From: Kribbella pittospori
Lineage (GTDB): Bacteria; Actinomycetota; Actinomycetes; Propionibacteriales; Kribbellaceae
Assembly (NCBI RefSeq): GCF_004331465.1
Contig: NZ_SJKB01000012.1
Span: 124,001 to 188,000, forward strand
DNA length: 64,000 bases
Reading direction: 5' to 3'
A program made the translations under genes and the position numbers. The notes beneath the pieces were generated by a model. That model was not told the origin of the DNA. It saw only the letters and a list, made by a program, of their open reading frames with translations, and did not search any database. The number at the start of each line of letters is the position of its first letter. Position 1 is the stretch's first letter. Shown here in pieces: positions 36,731 to 44,047 of this stretch.

Positions 36731-36838
36731 ATGCGCCGCGCAGTGATCTACCTCGACAGGACTGATCACTTCGACGTATTCGCGAGGACCCTTGAACTCT
36801 CTGACGATGGGCATTGTGGCGCATGTCGACGCCGGTAA
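36731..36838 (+). CDS. 35-codon leader ORF overlapping the ribosomal protection gene
   Basis: ATG 36731 is preceded by AGGAG at 36720-36724. The ORF runs 35 codons (MRRAVIYLDRTDHFDV, ending GACRRR) and stops at 36838, 47 nt inside the next gene in another frame. An overlapping translated leader would tie initiation of the main gene to ribosome movement, as in inducible ribosome-protection and erm genes. It could also be a chance ORF. The peptide is basic at both ends and resembles nothing I know. Confidence 0.45.
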   Translation: MRRAVIYLDRTDHFDVFARTLELSDDGHCGACRRR

Positions 36839-38705
36839 GACGAGCCTGACCGAGCGGCTGCTGTACGCCGCCGGTGTGATCGACCGGGTCGGCCGGGTCG
36901 ATGCGGGGGACACCCAGACCGACTCGATGGACCTCGAGCGCAAGCGCGGCATCACCATCCGCTCGGCGGTGGTGTCGTTCGAGCTGGGTGACCTGAGTGT
37001 CAACCTGATCGACACCCCGGGCCACTCCGACTTCATCGCCGAGGTCGAGCGGGCGCTGTCCGTGCTGGACGGCGCGGTGCTGGTGATCTCGGCGGTCGAA
37101 GGTGTGCAGGTCCAGACCCGGCTGCTGATGCGGACGCTGGGCCGGCTGCGCATCCCGACCTGCCTGTTCGTGAACAAGATCGACCGGGTCGGCGCCCGGT
37201 ACGACGAGTTGCTCGCGGACATCGCGCGGTTGCTGACGACGTCCGCCGTACCGATGGGATCGGTGGACGAGCTTGGGACGCGGGCGGCGCGGTTCTCGCC
37301 GTTCTCCCTGCAGAACAAGGGACTTGGGGAGCTGCTTGCTGAGAGCAACGATGAATTCTTGGCGCGGTATCTAGAGGACTCGTTGTCTGCGCACGACTAT
37401 GCGGTCGAGTTGCGGCGGCAGGTGGGGGCGGCGCAGGTTCATCCGGTGTACTTCGGGTCGGCGATGACCGGCGACGGGGTGCCGGACCTGATCGAGGGCA
37501 TTCGGTCGTGGTTGCCGCGGGCAACGGCTGGCGCGTCGGACCAGCTGCGGGCTCGGGTGTTCAAGGTCGAGCGGGGTGCGGCCGGGCAGAAGATCGCGTC
37601 GGCTCGGGTGTTCGCGGGGTCGCTGTCGTCCCGGGCGTACGTCGACGTACACCCTGCGGACGGGCCGTCGTACCAGGCTCGGCCGACGGCTGTGGATGTG
37701 TTCGAGCACGGCTCGCGGCGGTCCGTCGAGCGTGCCGAGGCTGGGCAGATCGTGGCGTTGCGTGGGCTGAAGGAGGTCCGGATCGGTGATCAGCTCGGCG
37801 TACGGTCGTCCGGGGTCGGGCAACTGTTTGCACCGCCGACGCTCGAGACCGTTGTCTCTGCACGGGATCGGATGAGGCTCTACCAGGCGCTCACTCAGCT
37901 GGCCGAGCAGGATCCGCTGATCCGTGTGCGCAAGGCAGACGACCTCACGGTGAGCCTGTACGGCGAGGTGCAGAAGGAGGTGATCGCCTCGTTGCTGGAG
38001 AGCGAGTACGGGTTGGAGGTCACCTTCAGCGAGACCAGCCCGATCTACGTTGAACGGGTGGACGGCGTCGGTACGTCGTACCGGGAGATCGGTGCCCCCG
38101 ACAATCCTTGGGTGGCCGGCGTTGGTTTCCGCATGTCACCGGTTGCTGAGGGCATCGATTATCAGCTGGTGGTCGAGCTTGGGGCGCTGCCGCGGGCGTT
38201 CCACACGGCGATCGAGGAGACGGCTCGCCTGACGTTGCAGCAGGGCTTGTCCGGCTGGGAGATTCCGAATTGCCGGATCGAGCTCACGTACACCGACTAC
38301 TTCAGCGCGGGCACGGTCGCCGCCGACTTCCGCCGTCTCGTCCCGCCGGTCCTGATGCAGGCGATCCACGACGCCGGCACCACGGTGATGGAGCCCATCA
38401 ACCACTTCGAGCTCGACATCCCACCCGACTCGATCTCCCGCGTCCTCGGCCACCTCGCCGAGGCCCGCGGCCTGGTCGAGCACACCGCCCTGCACCCCGA
38501 CCACGCCCACCTCGAAGGCACCATCCCCGCCGCCACCACCCACCCCTTCGAGTCCCACCTCCCCACCCTCACCCACGGCGAAGCCCTCCTCACCACCACC
38601 TTCCACACCCACCACCCCGTCCCCACCCCACCCCCCACGCGCCCCAGAACCGACGGAAACCCCCTCAACCACAACGAATACCTGGTCCACCTCAACCGCC
38701 AATGA
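36792..38705 (+). CDS. Ribosomal protection protein, Tet(M)/OtrA type
   Basis: A 637-residue translational GTPase. The start MNSLTMGIVAHVDAGKTSLTERLL mirrors Tet(M) and OtrA. G1 is AHVDAGKT, G2 RGITI, G3 DTPGHSDF and G4 NKID. EF-G-like domains II-V follow, and the C-terminal 50 residues are His/Pro/Thr-rich. I chose TTG 36792 to match the family N-terminus; ATG 36807 would cut it. Such proteins free the ribosome from tetracycline, and OtrA gives self-resistance in an oxytetracycline maker. A related elongation role is the alternative. The last 250 bases are strikingly C-rich. It overlaps the next gene by ATGA. Confidence 0.88.
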   Translation: MNSLTMGIVAHVDAGKTSLTERLLYAAGVIDRVGRVDAGDTQTDSMDLERKRGITIRSAVVSFELGDLSVNLIDTPGHSDFIAEVERALSVLDGAVLVISAVEGVQVQTRLLMRTLGRLRIPTCLFVNKIDRVGARYDELLADIARLLTTSAVPMGSVDELGTRAARFSPFSLQNKGLGELLAESNDEFLARYLEDSLSAHDYAVELRRQVGAAQVHPVYFGSAMTGDGVPDLIEGIRSWLPRATAGASDQLRARVFKVERGAAGQKIASARVFAGSLSSRAYVDVHPADGPSYQARPTAVDVFEHGSRRSVERAEAGQIVALRGLKEVRIGDQLGVRSSGVGQLFAPPTLETVVSARDRMRLYQALTQLAEQDPLIRVRKADDLTVSLYGEVQKEVIASLLESEYGLEVTFSETSPIYVERVDGVGTSYREIGAPDNPWVAGVGFRMSPVAEGIDYQLVVELGALPRAFHTAIEETARLTLQQGLSGWEIPNCRIELTYTDYFSAGTVAADFRRLVPPVLMQAIHDAGTTVMEPINHFELDIPPDSISRVLGHLAEARGLVEHTALHPDHAHLEGTIPAATTHPFESHLPTLTHGEALLTTTFHTHHPVPTPPPTRPRTDGNPLNHNEYLVHLNRQ

Positions 38706-39166
38706 ACGCTGATCTACGGGTGCTGGCGACCCTCGCCGATGTGCCCGACGCTGACCTGACGGACGAGCATGTCCGCTGGGAGATCTATCAACGAGTGCTC
38801 GTGCAGCCAGAGGCCCGGCGCCACCTCCGCGCGGTCCTGCCCACCGAGCCGGTCCCGTCCCTGGCGTCGTCGGTCGTGATCGAACTCTTCAACCACATCC
38901 CACCAACCGACCGCGCAGCATGGCTCGAAGTCCTACCGGCATCCACCCGCCCGTTCGCGACCCAGCGCCTCGCCGACCTGGAACTCCTGGAGTCCCACCA
39001 AGACCTCGAGGTGTTCGACCCCGCTCCACACACGCCCTGGCTCCAACGCCAGTTGGCGGCCAACTCCATCAACCCAACGCTCCTCACGGTCCTAGCCACC
39101 ACCGGCACCACCAGACGCATCCGAGCACTCGCACGCGTCCGATTGCAGGACCTGACGAAGCACTGA
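38702..39166 (+). CDS. Hypothetical helical protein coupled to the ribosomal protection gene
   Basis: A 154-residue protein that I do not recognise. It is predicted mostly helical and soluble (ADLRVLATLADVPDADLTDEHV, LPTEPVPSLASSVVIELFNHI, PFATQRLADLELLESHQDL) and ends in a repeat-like helical pair (LLTVLATTGTTRRIRALARV), perhaps HEAT-like. ATGA overlap with the preceding GTPase gene indicates co-translation and possibly a joint function. It is C-rich at third positions throughout. It ends one base before the convergent fructosamine kinase gene. Confidence 0.7.
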   Translation: MNADLRVLATLADVPDADLTDEHVRWEIYQRVLVQPEARRHLRAVLPTEPVPSLASSVVIELFNHIPPTDRAAWLEVLPASTRPFATQRLADLELLESHQDLEVFDPAPHTPWLQRQLAANSINPTLLTVLATTGTTRRIRALARVRLQDLTKH

Positions 39167-39167
39167 T

Positions 39168-40019
39168 TCAGAAGGGTTGGAGGGTGGTGTGGATCTCGGT
39201 GAGGGTGTTGGGACTGGATAGTGCGTGGGCGTGGGCCAGGACGCAGAGTTGTTCTCTGAGGTGGAGGAGGGGGATGCGACTGCGCCAGTCGGGAGCGAGC
39301 GGGTGGAGGTCCTGGTACGCGCCGAGGAAGGCGTCGTCGTCGAGGTGGCCGTAGGTGATGAGGGTGGCAAGTTCGGCTTCGGGCCAGCCGTAGTGGACGG
39401 CGGGGTCGATCAGGGCTGGGGCGGGGAGGAGGTTGCCGTGCCAGAGGTCGCCGTGGAGGAGGGACGCGGGCTGGGGAGGGATGAGGTCGGGCAGGCGGTT
39501 GGCGAGGCGTTCCAGGCGGTGGCGGTCGTCGGGGGAGAGGGCGTTGTAGCAGTTGGGCACTTCCAGGTAGCGGAGCAGGCGGTGCTCGGCGAAGAAGGCG
39601 TGGCCGTCGTCGGTCCACGGATTGCGTTGCGGGAGGACACCCAGGTAGTTGTCCAGGTGGTAGCCGAACTTGTCCGCGGTCTGCTGGTGCTGCACGGCCA
39701 AGCGACGCCCGGCGTCACGCCAGAAATCGTCAGAGTCCGAGGGCAACGACGACGACCCGAGGTCGGACAGCACGATGAACGTCGGAGTCACCCGCAGAAC
39801 CTCCGGTACGACGAACGCCCCGGGAACACCCAGCGCCTCGAGCCCATCCGCCTCCAGCGCATACAGGTCAACCGGTACGTCGTCGTGCGTCTTCACGATC
39901 GCCGACCGGCCCAGCGTCGTACTCACGCGATAGGTCTTACTCGCATACCCGCCGTCCACCGGTGAGGCGCTCACGGCGTCGCCGAGGGACAGGCCGTCGA
40001 GCCAAGCGGGATTCAGCAC
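39168..40019 (-). CDS. Fructosamine kinase family protein
   Basis: A 283-residue protein kinase-fold enzyme. It has VDGGYASKTYRVSTTLGRSAIVKTH (ATP-binding Lys), FIVLSDLG, LLHGDLWHGNLL (catalytic HGDLWxGN) and LIDPAVHYGWPEAELA (the D-P-A-x-x-YG-x-x-E signature of fructosamine-3-kinases). These enzymes phosphorylate sugars stuck to protein amines so that the adduct falls off, a protein-repair role. I chose GTG 40017-40019, which has AGGA 9 nt upstream; the longer in-frame start would overlap the ABC-F gene. The 3' part is very GT-rich on the plus strand. Confidence 0.92.
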   Translation of the reverse strand: MLNPAWLDGLSLGDAVSASPVDGGYASKTYRVSTTLGRSAIVKTHDDVPVDLYALEADGLEALGVPGAFVVPEVLRVTPTFIVLSDLGSSSLPSDSDDFWRDAGRRLAVQHQQTADKFGYHLDNYLGVLPQRNPWTDDGHAFFAEHRLLRYLEVPNCYNALSPDDRHRLERLANRLPDLIPPQPASLLHGDLWHGNLLPAPALIDPAVHYGWPEAELATLITYGHLDDDAFLGAYQDLHPLAPDWRSRIPLLHLREQLCVLAHAHALSSPNTLTEIHTTLQPF

Positions 40020-40068
40020 GTGGACGATCCTGGCACGTGCGGAGAGGTCGGCTACCCTGGGGCGCGTT

Positions 40069-41871
40069 ATGGCGGCACCTAACTTGGTCAATCTGGAAGC
40101 TGTTTCGAAGGGCTTCGGGACCCGGACACTGCTCGACTCGCTAAGTCTTGGCGTAGGCCGGGGCGAGCGCGTCGGCGTGGTCGGGCGCAACGGCGACGGT
40201 AAATCGACGCTGCTCCGGCTCCTGGCCCGGCGGGAGGAGCCCGACAGCGGCCGGATCACTCACAATCGCGACCTCCGGCTCGGGTACCTCGGTCAGAGTG
40301 ACGATCTCGACCCGGAGCAGACCGTGCTGCACGCGGTGCTCGGTGATGTCGAGACCTACACCTGGGCCGCCGATCCGCGAGCGCGGTCGGTGATGGAGCA
40401 CTTGCTCGGCGGAGTGGACCACGGCGCGTTCGTCGGCACCCTGAGCGGTGGTGAACGCCGCCGCGCATCGCTGGCGAGGCTGCTGCTGACCGAGGTCGAC
40501 CTGCTGATCCTCGACGAGCCGACCAACCACCTCGACATCGAGGCGGTCAACTGGCTGGCCGATCACGTGGTCGACCGCGCCGGTGCGCTGATCGTCGTCA
40601 CCCACGACCGCTGGTTCCTCGACGCGGTCTGCACCGACACGTGGGAGGTGCAGGGCGGCCGCGTCACGTCGTACGACGGTGGGTACGCAGCCTACGTACT
40701 CGCGAAGGCGGAACGCTCCCGGAGCGCCCAGGTCAGCGAGACGAAGCGGCAGAACCTGCTGAAGAAGGAACTCGCCTGGCTGCGGCGCGGTGCTCCGGCC
40801 CGGACCAGCAAGCCGAAGTTCCGGATCGACGCCGCCAACGCCCTGATCGAGAACGAGCCGCCGCCGCGCGACAAGCTGGCGCTGTCCCAGTTGGCGACCG
40901 CGCGCCTCGGCAAGGACGTGTTCGACGCCGAGGACGTGAGCCTCAGCTTCGGCGACCGGCTGATGTTCGACCACGTCACGTTCCGCCTCGGCCCGGCCGA
41001 CCGGATCGGGCTGCTCGGACCGAACGGTGCCGGCAAGACGACGTTCCTGAGGCTGCTGACCGGTCAGCTCGCGCCGGACCACGGCAGGGTCAAGCAGGGC
41101 AAGACGGTCCGGACCGCCAACCTGTCGCAGAACCTCGAAGAGGTCGATGGTGCGGCGACTGTTCTCGACCACATCACGGCAATCCGGCGTACGGCGGCCC
41201 TCGCCGGGCGCGGCGGCGAACTCACGTCGTCGCAACTGCTGGAGCGGTTCGGGTTCACCGGCGACAAGCTGACGACCCGGGTCTCGGACCTGTCCGGTGG
41301 TGAACGGCGCCGCCTGCAACTGCTGCGCATCCTGCTCGACGAGCCGAACGTGCTGATCCTCGACGAGCCGACCAACGACCTCGATGTCGAGACGCTCACC
41401 GTGCTCGAGGACTTCCTCGACAGCTGGCCGGGCGTCGTCGTCACCGTCACCCACGACCGGTACTTCCTCGAGCGCGTCAGCGACATGGTCTACGCGATCA
41501 TGGGCGATGCCCGCGTCCGGCATTTGCCCCGTGGCGTCGACCAGTACATCGAGGAGCTCGCCGACCGAGGCCCTCGCCGTACGACGTACACGTCGTCGGC
41601 ATCCGAGCCGGTGGTGTCCAACGAAGCGACGCCGGCGGACGAGCCGGTCGTTGACGCGGCAGTGGCCCGCGCGGCGAAGAAGGAACTCAACCGGATCGAA
41701 CGCCAGCTCGCGAAGCTCGCCGAGGCGGAGACCAAGTTGCACGACCAGATCGCCACGCACGCGAGCGACTACGAGCGGCTGGCCGAGCTGGACACGGAGT
41801 TGCGCAAGTTGGCCGAGGAACGCGGCGAACTGGAAACCGCGTGGTTCGAGGCGGCCGAACGCGCCGAATGA
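40069..41871 (+). CDS. ABC-F ATPase, Uup-like
   Basis: A 600-residue soluble protein with two ABC domains and no membrane part. Domain 1: GRNGDGKST, LSGGERRRASLARLL, ILDEPTNHLD, VTHDRWFL. Linker with basic PtIM-type helices (SETKRQNLLKKELAWLRRG). Domain 2: GPNGAGKTT, LSGGERRRLQLLR, ILDEPTNDLD, VTHDRYFL. A C-terminal coiled coil (KKELNRIERQLAKLAEAETKL) is typical of Uup. ABC-F proteins act at the ribosomal E site. This Uup-like type is probably housekeeping rather than an antibiotic-resistance protein. Its start lies 49 bp from the divergent fructosamine kinase. Confidence 0.92.
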   Translation: MAAPNLVNLEAVSKGFGTRTLLDSLSLGVGRGERVGVVGRNGDGKSTLLRLLARREEPDSGRITHNRDLRLGYLGQSDDLDPEQTVLHAVLGDVETYTWAADPRARSVMEHLLGGVDHGAFVGTLSGGERRRASLARLLLTEVDLLILDEPTNHLDIEAVNWLADHVVDRAGALIVVTHDRWFLDAVCTDTWEVQGGRVTSYDGGYAAYVLAKAERSRSAQVSETKRQNLLKKELAWLRRGAPARTSKPKFRIDAANALIENEPPPRDKLALSQLATARLGKDVFDAEDVSLSFGDRLMFDHVTFRLGPADRIGLLGPNGAGKTTFLRLLTGQLAPDHGRVKQGKTVRTANLSQNLEEVDGAATVLDHITAIRRTAALAGRGGELTSSQLLERFGFTGDKLTTRVSDLSGGERRRLQLLRILLDEPNVLILDEPTNDLDVETLTVLEDFLDSWPGVVVTVTHDRYFLERVSDMVYAIMGDARVRHLPRGVDQYIEELADRGPRRTTYTSSASEPVVSNEATPADEPVVDAAVARAAKKELNRIERQLAKLAEAETKLHDQIATHASDYERLAELDTELRKLAEERGELETAWFEAAERAE

Positions 41872-41930
41872 GCGCGGATTCCGTTTGGTTTTCAACCGCG
41901 AAATGGCGGCGTGATCAAATCCCACCGAGT

Positions 41931-41975
41931 CGCGGCGCGTCCTCCGATCCCCTGTTCTTCGGAGGGCGCGCCGCG
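41931..41975 (+). terminator. Hairpin after the ABC-F gene
   Basis: A 17-bp stem with one G-T pair (41931-41947 with 41959-41975) and an 11-nt loop lies 60 bp past the ABC-F stop. No T tract follows. Between it and 42087 there is one more hairpin (42045-42076) and no convincing gene. Confidence 0.55.
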
Positions 41976-42086
41976 CCTACCGGGTGAGCGGGCCCCGTGC
42001 CGGCCGGCGTTGTTCGGGCCCCGAGCCCCGGACACCGCGCGGCCACTTTCGGCGGACCACCTCTTGCCGCCGAAGTCACCGTATTC

Positions 42087-42236
42087 TTGACGTTTCGTGG
42101 TCGGTTCGACACCGACAGTGAGGACCCTAGTGCGGGTGCTCACTCAGTGTCGATAGCCGTCCGCTACAGCAGCCTCTCGATCTCGTTGCAACTAGCAACG
42201 ATCGGGACCCCGGTGAAGTGACGGGTCGTCTTTTCG
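42087..42236 (+). ncRNA. Candidate small structured RNA with intrinsic terminator
   Basis: A -35-like TTGACG (42087-42092) is followed by a stem of TCGACAC/GTGTCGA (42106-42112, 42147-42153) with AGTGAG/CTCACT (42117-42122, 42139-42144). A second stem is CGTTGC/GCAACG (42184-42189, 42195-42200). Last comes GACCC/GGGTC (42206-42227), then GTCTTTTC. No gene in this direction follows for 670 bp, since tamR is on the other strand. The -10 is unclear. The layout fits a standalone sRNA. Confidence 0.4.
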
Positions 42237-42313
42237 GATTATTCCGGCACAATTCCCGGGCTTTCTCCGCGGCCAGAAAAAATCACGCGTGAATGTATAC
42301 AAAACGGCGCCGG

Positions 42314-42811
42314 TCAGTGCTTTTCCAGGTCGAACGGACGGACCAGTTCGCGCAGTACCCGGGCGATCTTGGCCTGGTCGCGCTCGCTGATCGTGCCGAG
42401 CAGGGAGCGCTCGTGCGCGAGCAGATCGGCCATCGCGGCGTCGACCGCGTCGCGGCCGGTGGTGGTGAGTTGGACCAGCACACCGCGCCGGTCGCCCGGG
42501 TCCGGAAGTCGCTCGACCAGTCCGCGCGCGGCCAGCCGATCGACCCGGTTCGTCATGGTGCCGGAGGTGACCAGGGTTTCCTTGAGCAGCTTCCCCGGCG
42601 ACAGTTGGTACGGCGCTCCCGCGCGGCGAAGGGCGGCGAGTACGTCGAACTCCCACGACTCCAGGCCGTGGGTCTCGAAGGCCTGGCTTCGGGCGCGGTC
42701 CAGGTGCCGGGCCAGCCGGCTGACCCGCGACAGCACCTCCATCGGCGCGACGTCGAGGTCGGGTCGTTCCCTGCGCCAGGCCTCGATCAGCCGGTCGACC
42801 TCGTCATCCAT
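42314..42811 (-). CDS. tamR: MarR-family regulator, TamR-like
   Basis: A 165-residue winged-helix repressor. VLSRVSRLARHLDRARSQAFETHGLE leads into WEFDVLAALRRAGAPYQLSPGKL, the recognition helix LKETLVTSGTMTNRVDRLAARG, and the wing LVERLPDPGDRRGVLVQLT. The divergent gene is trans-aconitate methyltransferase, the arrangement described for Streptomyces TamR. That protein senses trans-aconitate or citrate-like ligands and represses tam and its own gene. Two operator-like dyads lie between the genes. A short palindrome with a T6 run (about 42277-42292) may end its mRNA. Confidence 0.85.
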   Translation of the reverse strand: MDDEVDRLIEAWRRERPDLDVAPMEVLSRVSRLARHLDRARSQAFETHGLESWEFDVLAALRRAGAPYQLSPGKLLKETLVTSGTMTNRVDRLAARGLVERLPDPGDRRGVLVQLTTTGRDAVDAAMADLLAHERSLLGTISERDQAKIARVLRELVRPFDLEKH

Positions 42812-42835
42812 GCTTCGAGATTACGTCATCAAGAG

Positions 42836-42849
42836 TCTTGACATCAAGA
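42836..42849. promoter_or_regulatory. TamR operator 1
   Basis: TCTTGACATCAAGA is a 6-2-6 dyad 25 bp before the tamR start. TTGACA within it may also be part of a promoter. A third half-like copy, GTCATCAAGA, lies at 42825-42834. Confidence 0.65.
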
Positions 42850-42868
42850 CAAGTAACAGGACTAGAGT

Positions 42869-42884
42869 ATCTCGACATCAAGAT
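42869..42884. promoter_or_regulatory. TamR operator 2
   Basis: ATCTCGACATCAAGAT is a near-perfect dyad of the same consensus, centred 34 bp (about three helical turns) from operator 1 and 24 bp before the tam start. Two spaced copies suggest binding of two dimers on one DNA face. Confidence 0.65.
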
Positions 42885-42908
42885 AAATGCGTCAGAGAGG
42901 TGCTCGCC

Positions 42909-43697
42909 ATGCGCACGTCACCGGTGTGGAATCCAGTCCAGTACGGCACGTACGCCGACGAACGCGGGCGGCCGTACGGGGATCTGGTCGGCCGGGTCCG
43001 GGCCGACTACGTCCGCACGGTCGTCGATCTCGGCTGTGGTCCGGGCGGCCTGACCGTCACGCTGCGAGAGGTGTGGCCGGAGGCAACCATCGTCGGTGTC
43101 GACAACTCGCCGCCGATGCTCGAGGCAGCACAGCAGTACGCCGATGACCGGCTGACCTTCGAGCTCGGCGACGTACGCGAATGGTCCGCGCCGGAAGGTT
43201 CGATCGATGTCATCGTGACCAACGCGACCCTGCAGTGGATCCCTGAGCAGGTGGACCTGCTGCCCGGGTTCGTGAAGGCGCTGCGGCCGGGTGGTTGGCT
43301 GGCGATCCAGATCCCCGGCAACGGCAACGCCCCGTCGCACTCGATCCTGCGCGACCTCGCCGCCACCGAGCCGTACGCGGAGTACGCGAAGGACACGTCA
43401 CTGCGGCCTGACGTCCCCGGTCCGGCGGAGTACATCGACGTACTGAGTGCTGAAGGGTGTGTCGTCGATGCGTGGGAGACGACGTACTTCCACGTTCTGC
43501 AGGGCGACAACGCCGTGCTCGAATGGGTGAAGGGGACTGGTGCGCGGCCGGTATTGCAGTCGCTGCCGGACGACCTGCGGGTGCAGTTCGAGGCGGAGTA
43601 CGGCGCTCGGCTGGCGGAGGCGTATCCGCAGCGGGACTACGGGACTCTGCTGCCGTTCCGGCGGATCTTCGCCGTGGCTCAGAAGAAGGAGAGCTGA
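42909..43697 (+). CDS. tam: Trans-aconitate 2-methyltransferase
   Basis: A 262-residue class I SAM methyltransferase. It matches E. coli Tam in order: WNPVQYGTYADERGRPYGDLVGRV, VVDLGCGPGGLTVTL, IVGVDNSPPMLEAA, VTNATLQWIPEQ, GGWLAIQIPGN, DVLSAEGCVVDAWETTYFHVL and the C-terminal LLPFRRIFAVAQ. The enzyme methylates trans-aconitate, a spontaneous isomer that inhibits aconitase. GAGAGG (42895-42900) precedes ATG 42909. It is controlled by the divergent TamR-like gene and followed after 2 bp by a VOC-family gene, probably cotranscribed. Confidence 0.92.
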   Translation: MRTSPVWNPVQYGTYADERGRPYGDLVGRVRADYVRTVVDLGCGPGGLTVTLREVWPEATIVGVDNSPPMLEAAQQYADDRLTFELGDVREWSAPEGSIDVIVTNATLQWIPEQVDLLPGFVKALRPGGWLAIQIPGNGNAPSHSILRDLAATEPYAEYAKDTSLRPDVPGPAEYIDVLSAEGCVVDAWETTYFHVLQGDNAVLEWVKGTGARPVLQSLPDDLRVQFEAEYGARLAEAYPQRDYGTLLPFRRIFAVAQKKES

Positions 43698-43699
43698 GG

Positions 43700-44047
43700 A
43701 TGCGGCTCGATCATGTGCAGGTGTCCTGTCCGCCAGACGGGGAGGACGTCGCGCGGGCCTTCTACGGGGACGCGCTCGGGATGACCGAGGTGGAGAAGCC
43801 GGAGCTGCTGAAGGCTCGGGGCGGCTGCTGGTTCAAGGAAGGTGCCGCGGAGGTGCACGTCGGCGTGGAGCAGGACTTCCGGCCGGCGAAGAAGGCGCAC
43901 CCGGCGCTGGCCGTGGACGACCTGGATGCGCTCGCCGCGAAGCTCACCGAGCTCGGCTACCCGGTGACCTGGGACAACGAGACGATCCCGGGCCGCCGGC
44001 GGTTCCACACCGCCGACGGCCACGGGAATCGGGTCGAGATCGTCTGA
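43700..44047 (+). CDS. VOC-family (glyoxalase-like) protein
   Basis: A 115-residue single-domain vicinal oxygen chelate protein: RLDHVQVSCPPDGEDVARAFYGDALGM at the start, ELLKARGGCWFKEGAAEVHVGVE in the middle, and RRRFHTADGHGNRVEIV at the end. Metal-ligand candidates are His4, His-in-EVHV and the final Glu. The ATG follows the tam stop by 2 bp. The function is unknown; it is likely expressed with tam. The stop is adjacent to that of the convergent ABC permease. Confidence 0.85.
   Translation: MRLDHVQVSCPPDGEDVARAFYGDALGMTEVEKPELLKARGGCWFKEGAAEVHVGVEQDFRPAKKAHPALAVDDLDALAAKLTELGYPVTWDNETIPGRRRFHTADGHGNRVEIV

Noticed and set aside
40069-41871. The ABC-F protein as an antibiotic-resistance determinant
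   Set aside because: The linker and the C-terminal coiled coil fit the housekeeping Uup type; nearness to the ribosomal protection gene alone is not evidence.
41931-42076. Hairpins after the ABC-F gene as a CRISPR-like repeat
   Set aside because: The two stems differ in sequence and there is no regular repeat-spacer pattern.
42130-42156. An 8-codon GTG mini-ORF (VRVLTQCR) inside the candidate sRNA
   Set aside because: A leader peptide needs a downstream gene on the same strand, and there is none; the bases are explained by the stem.
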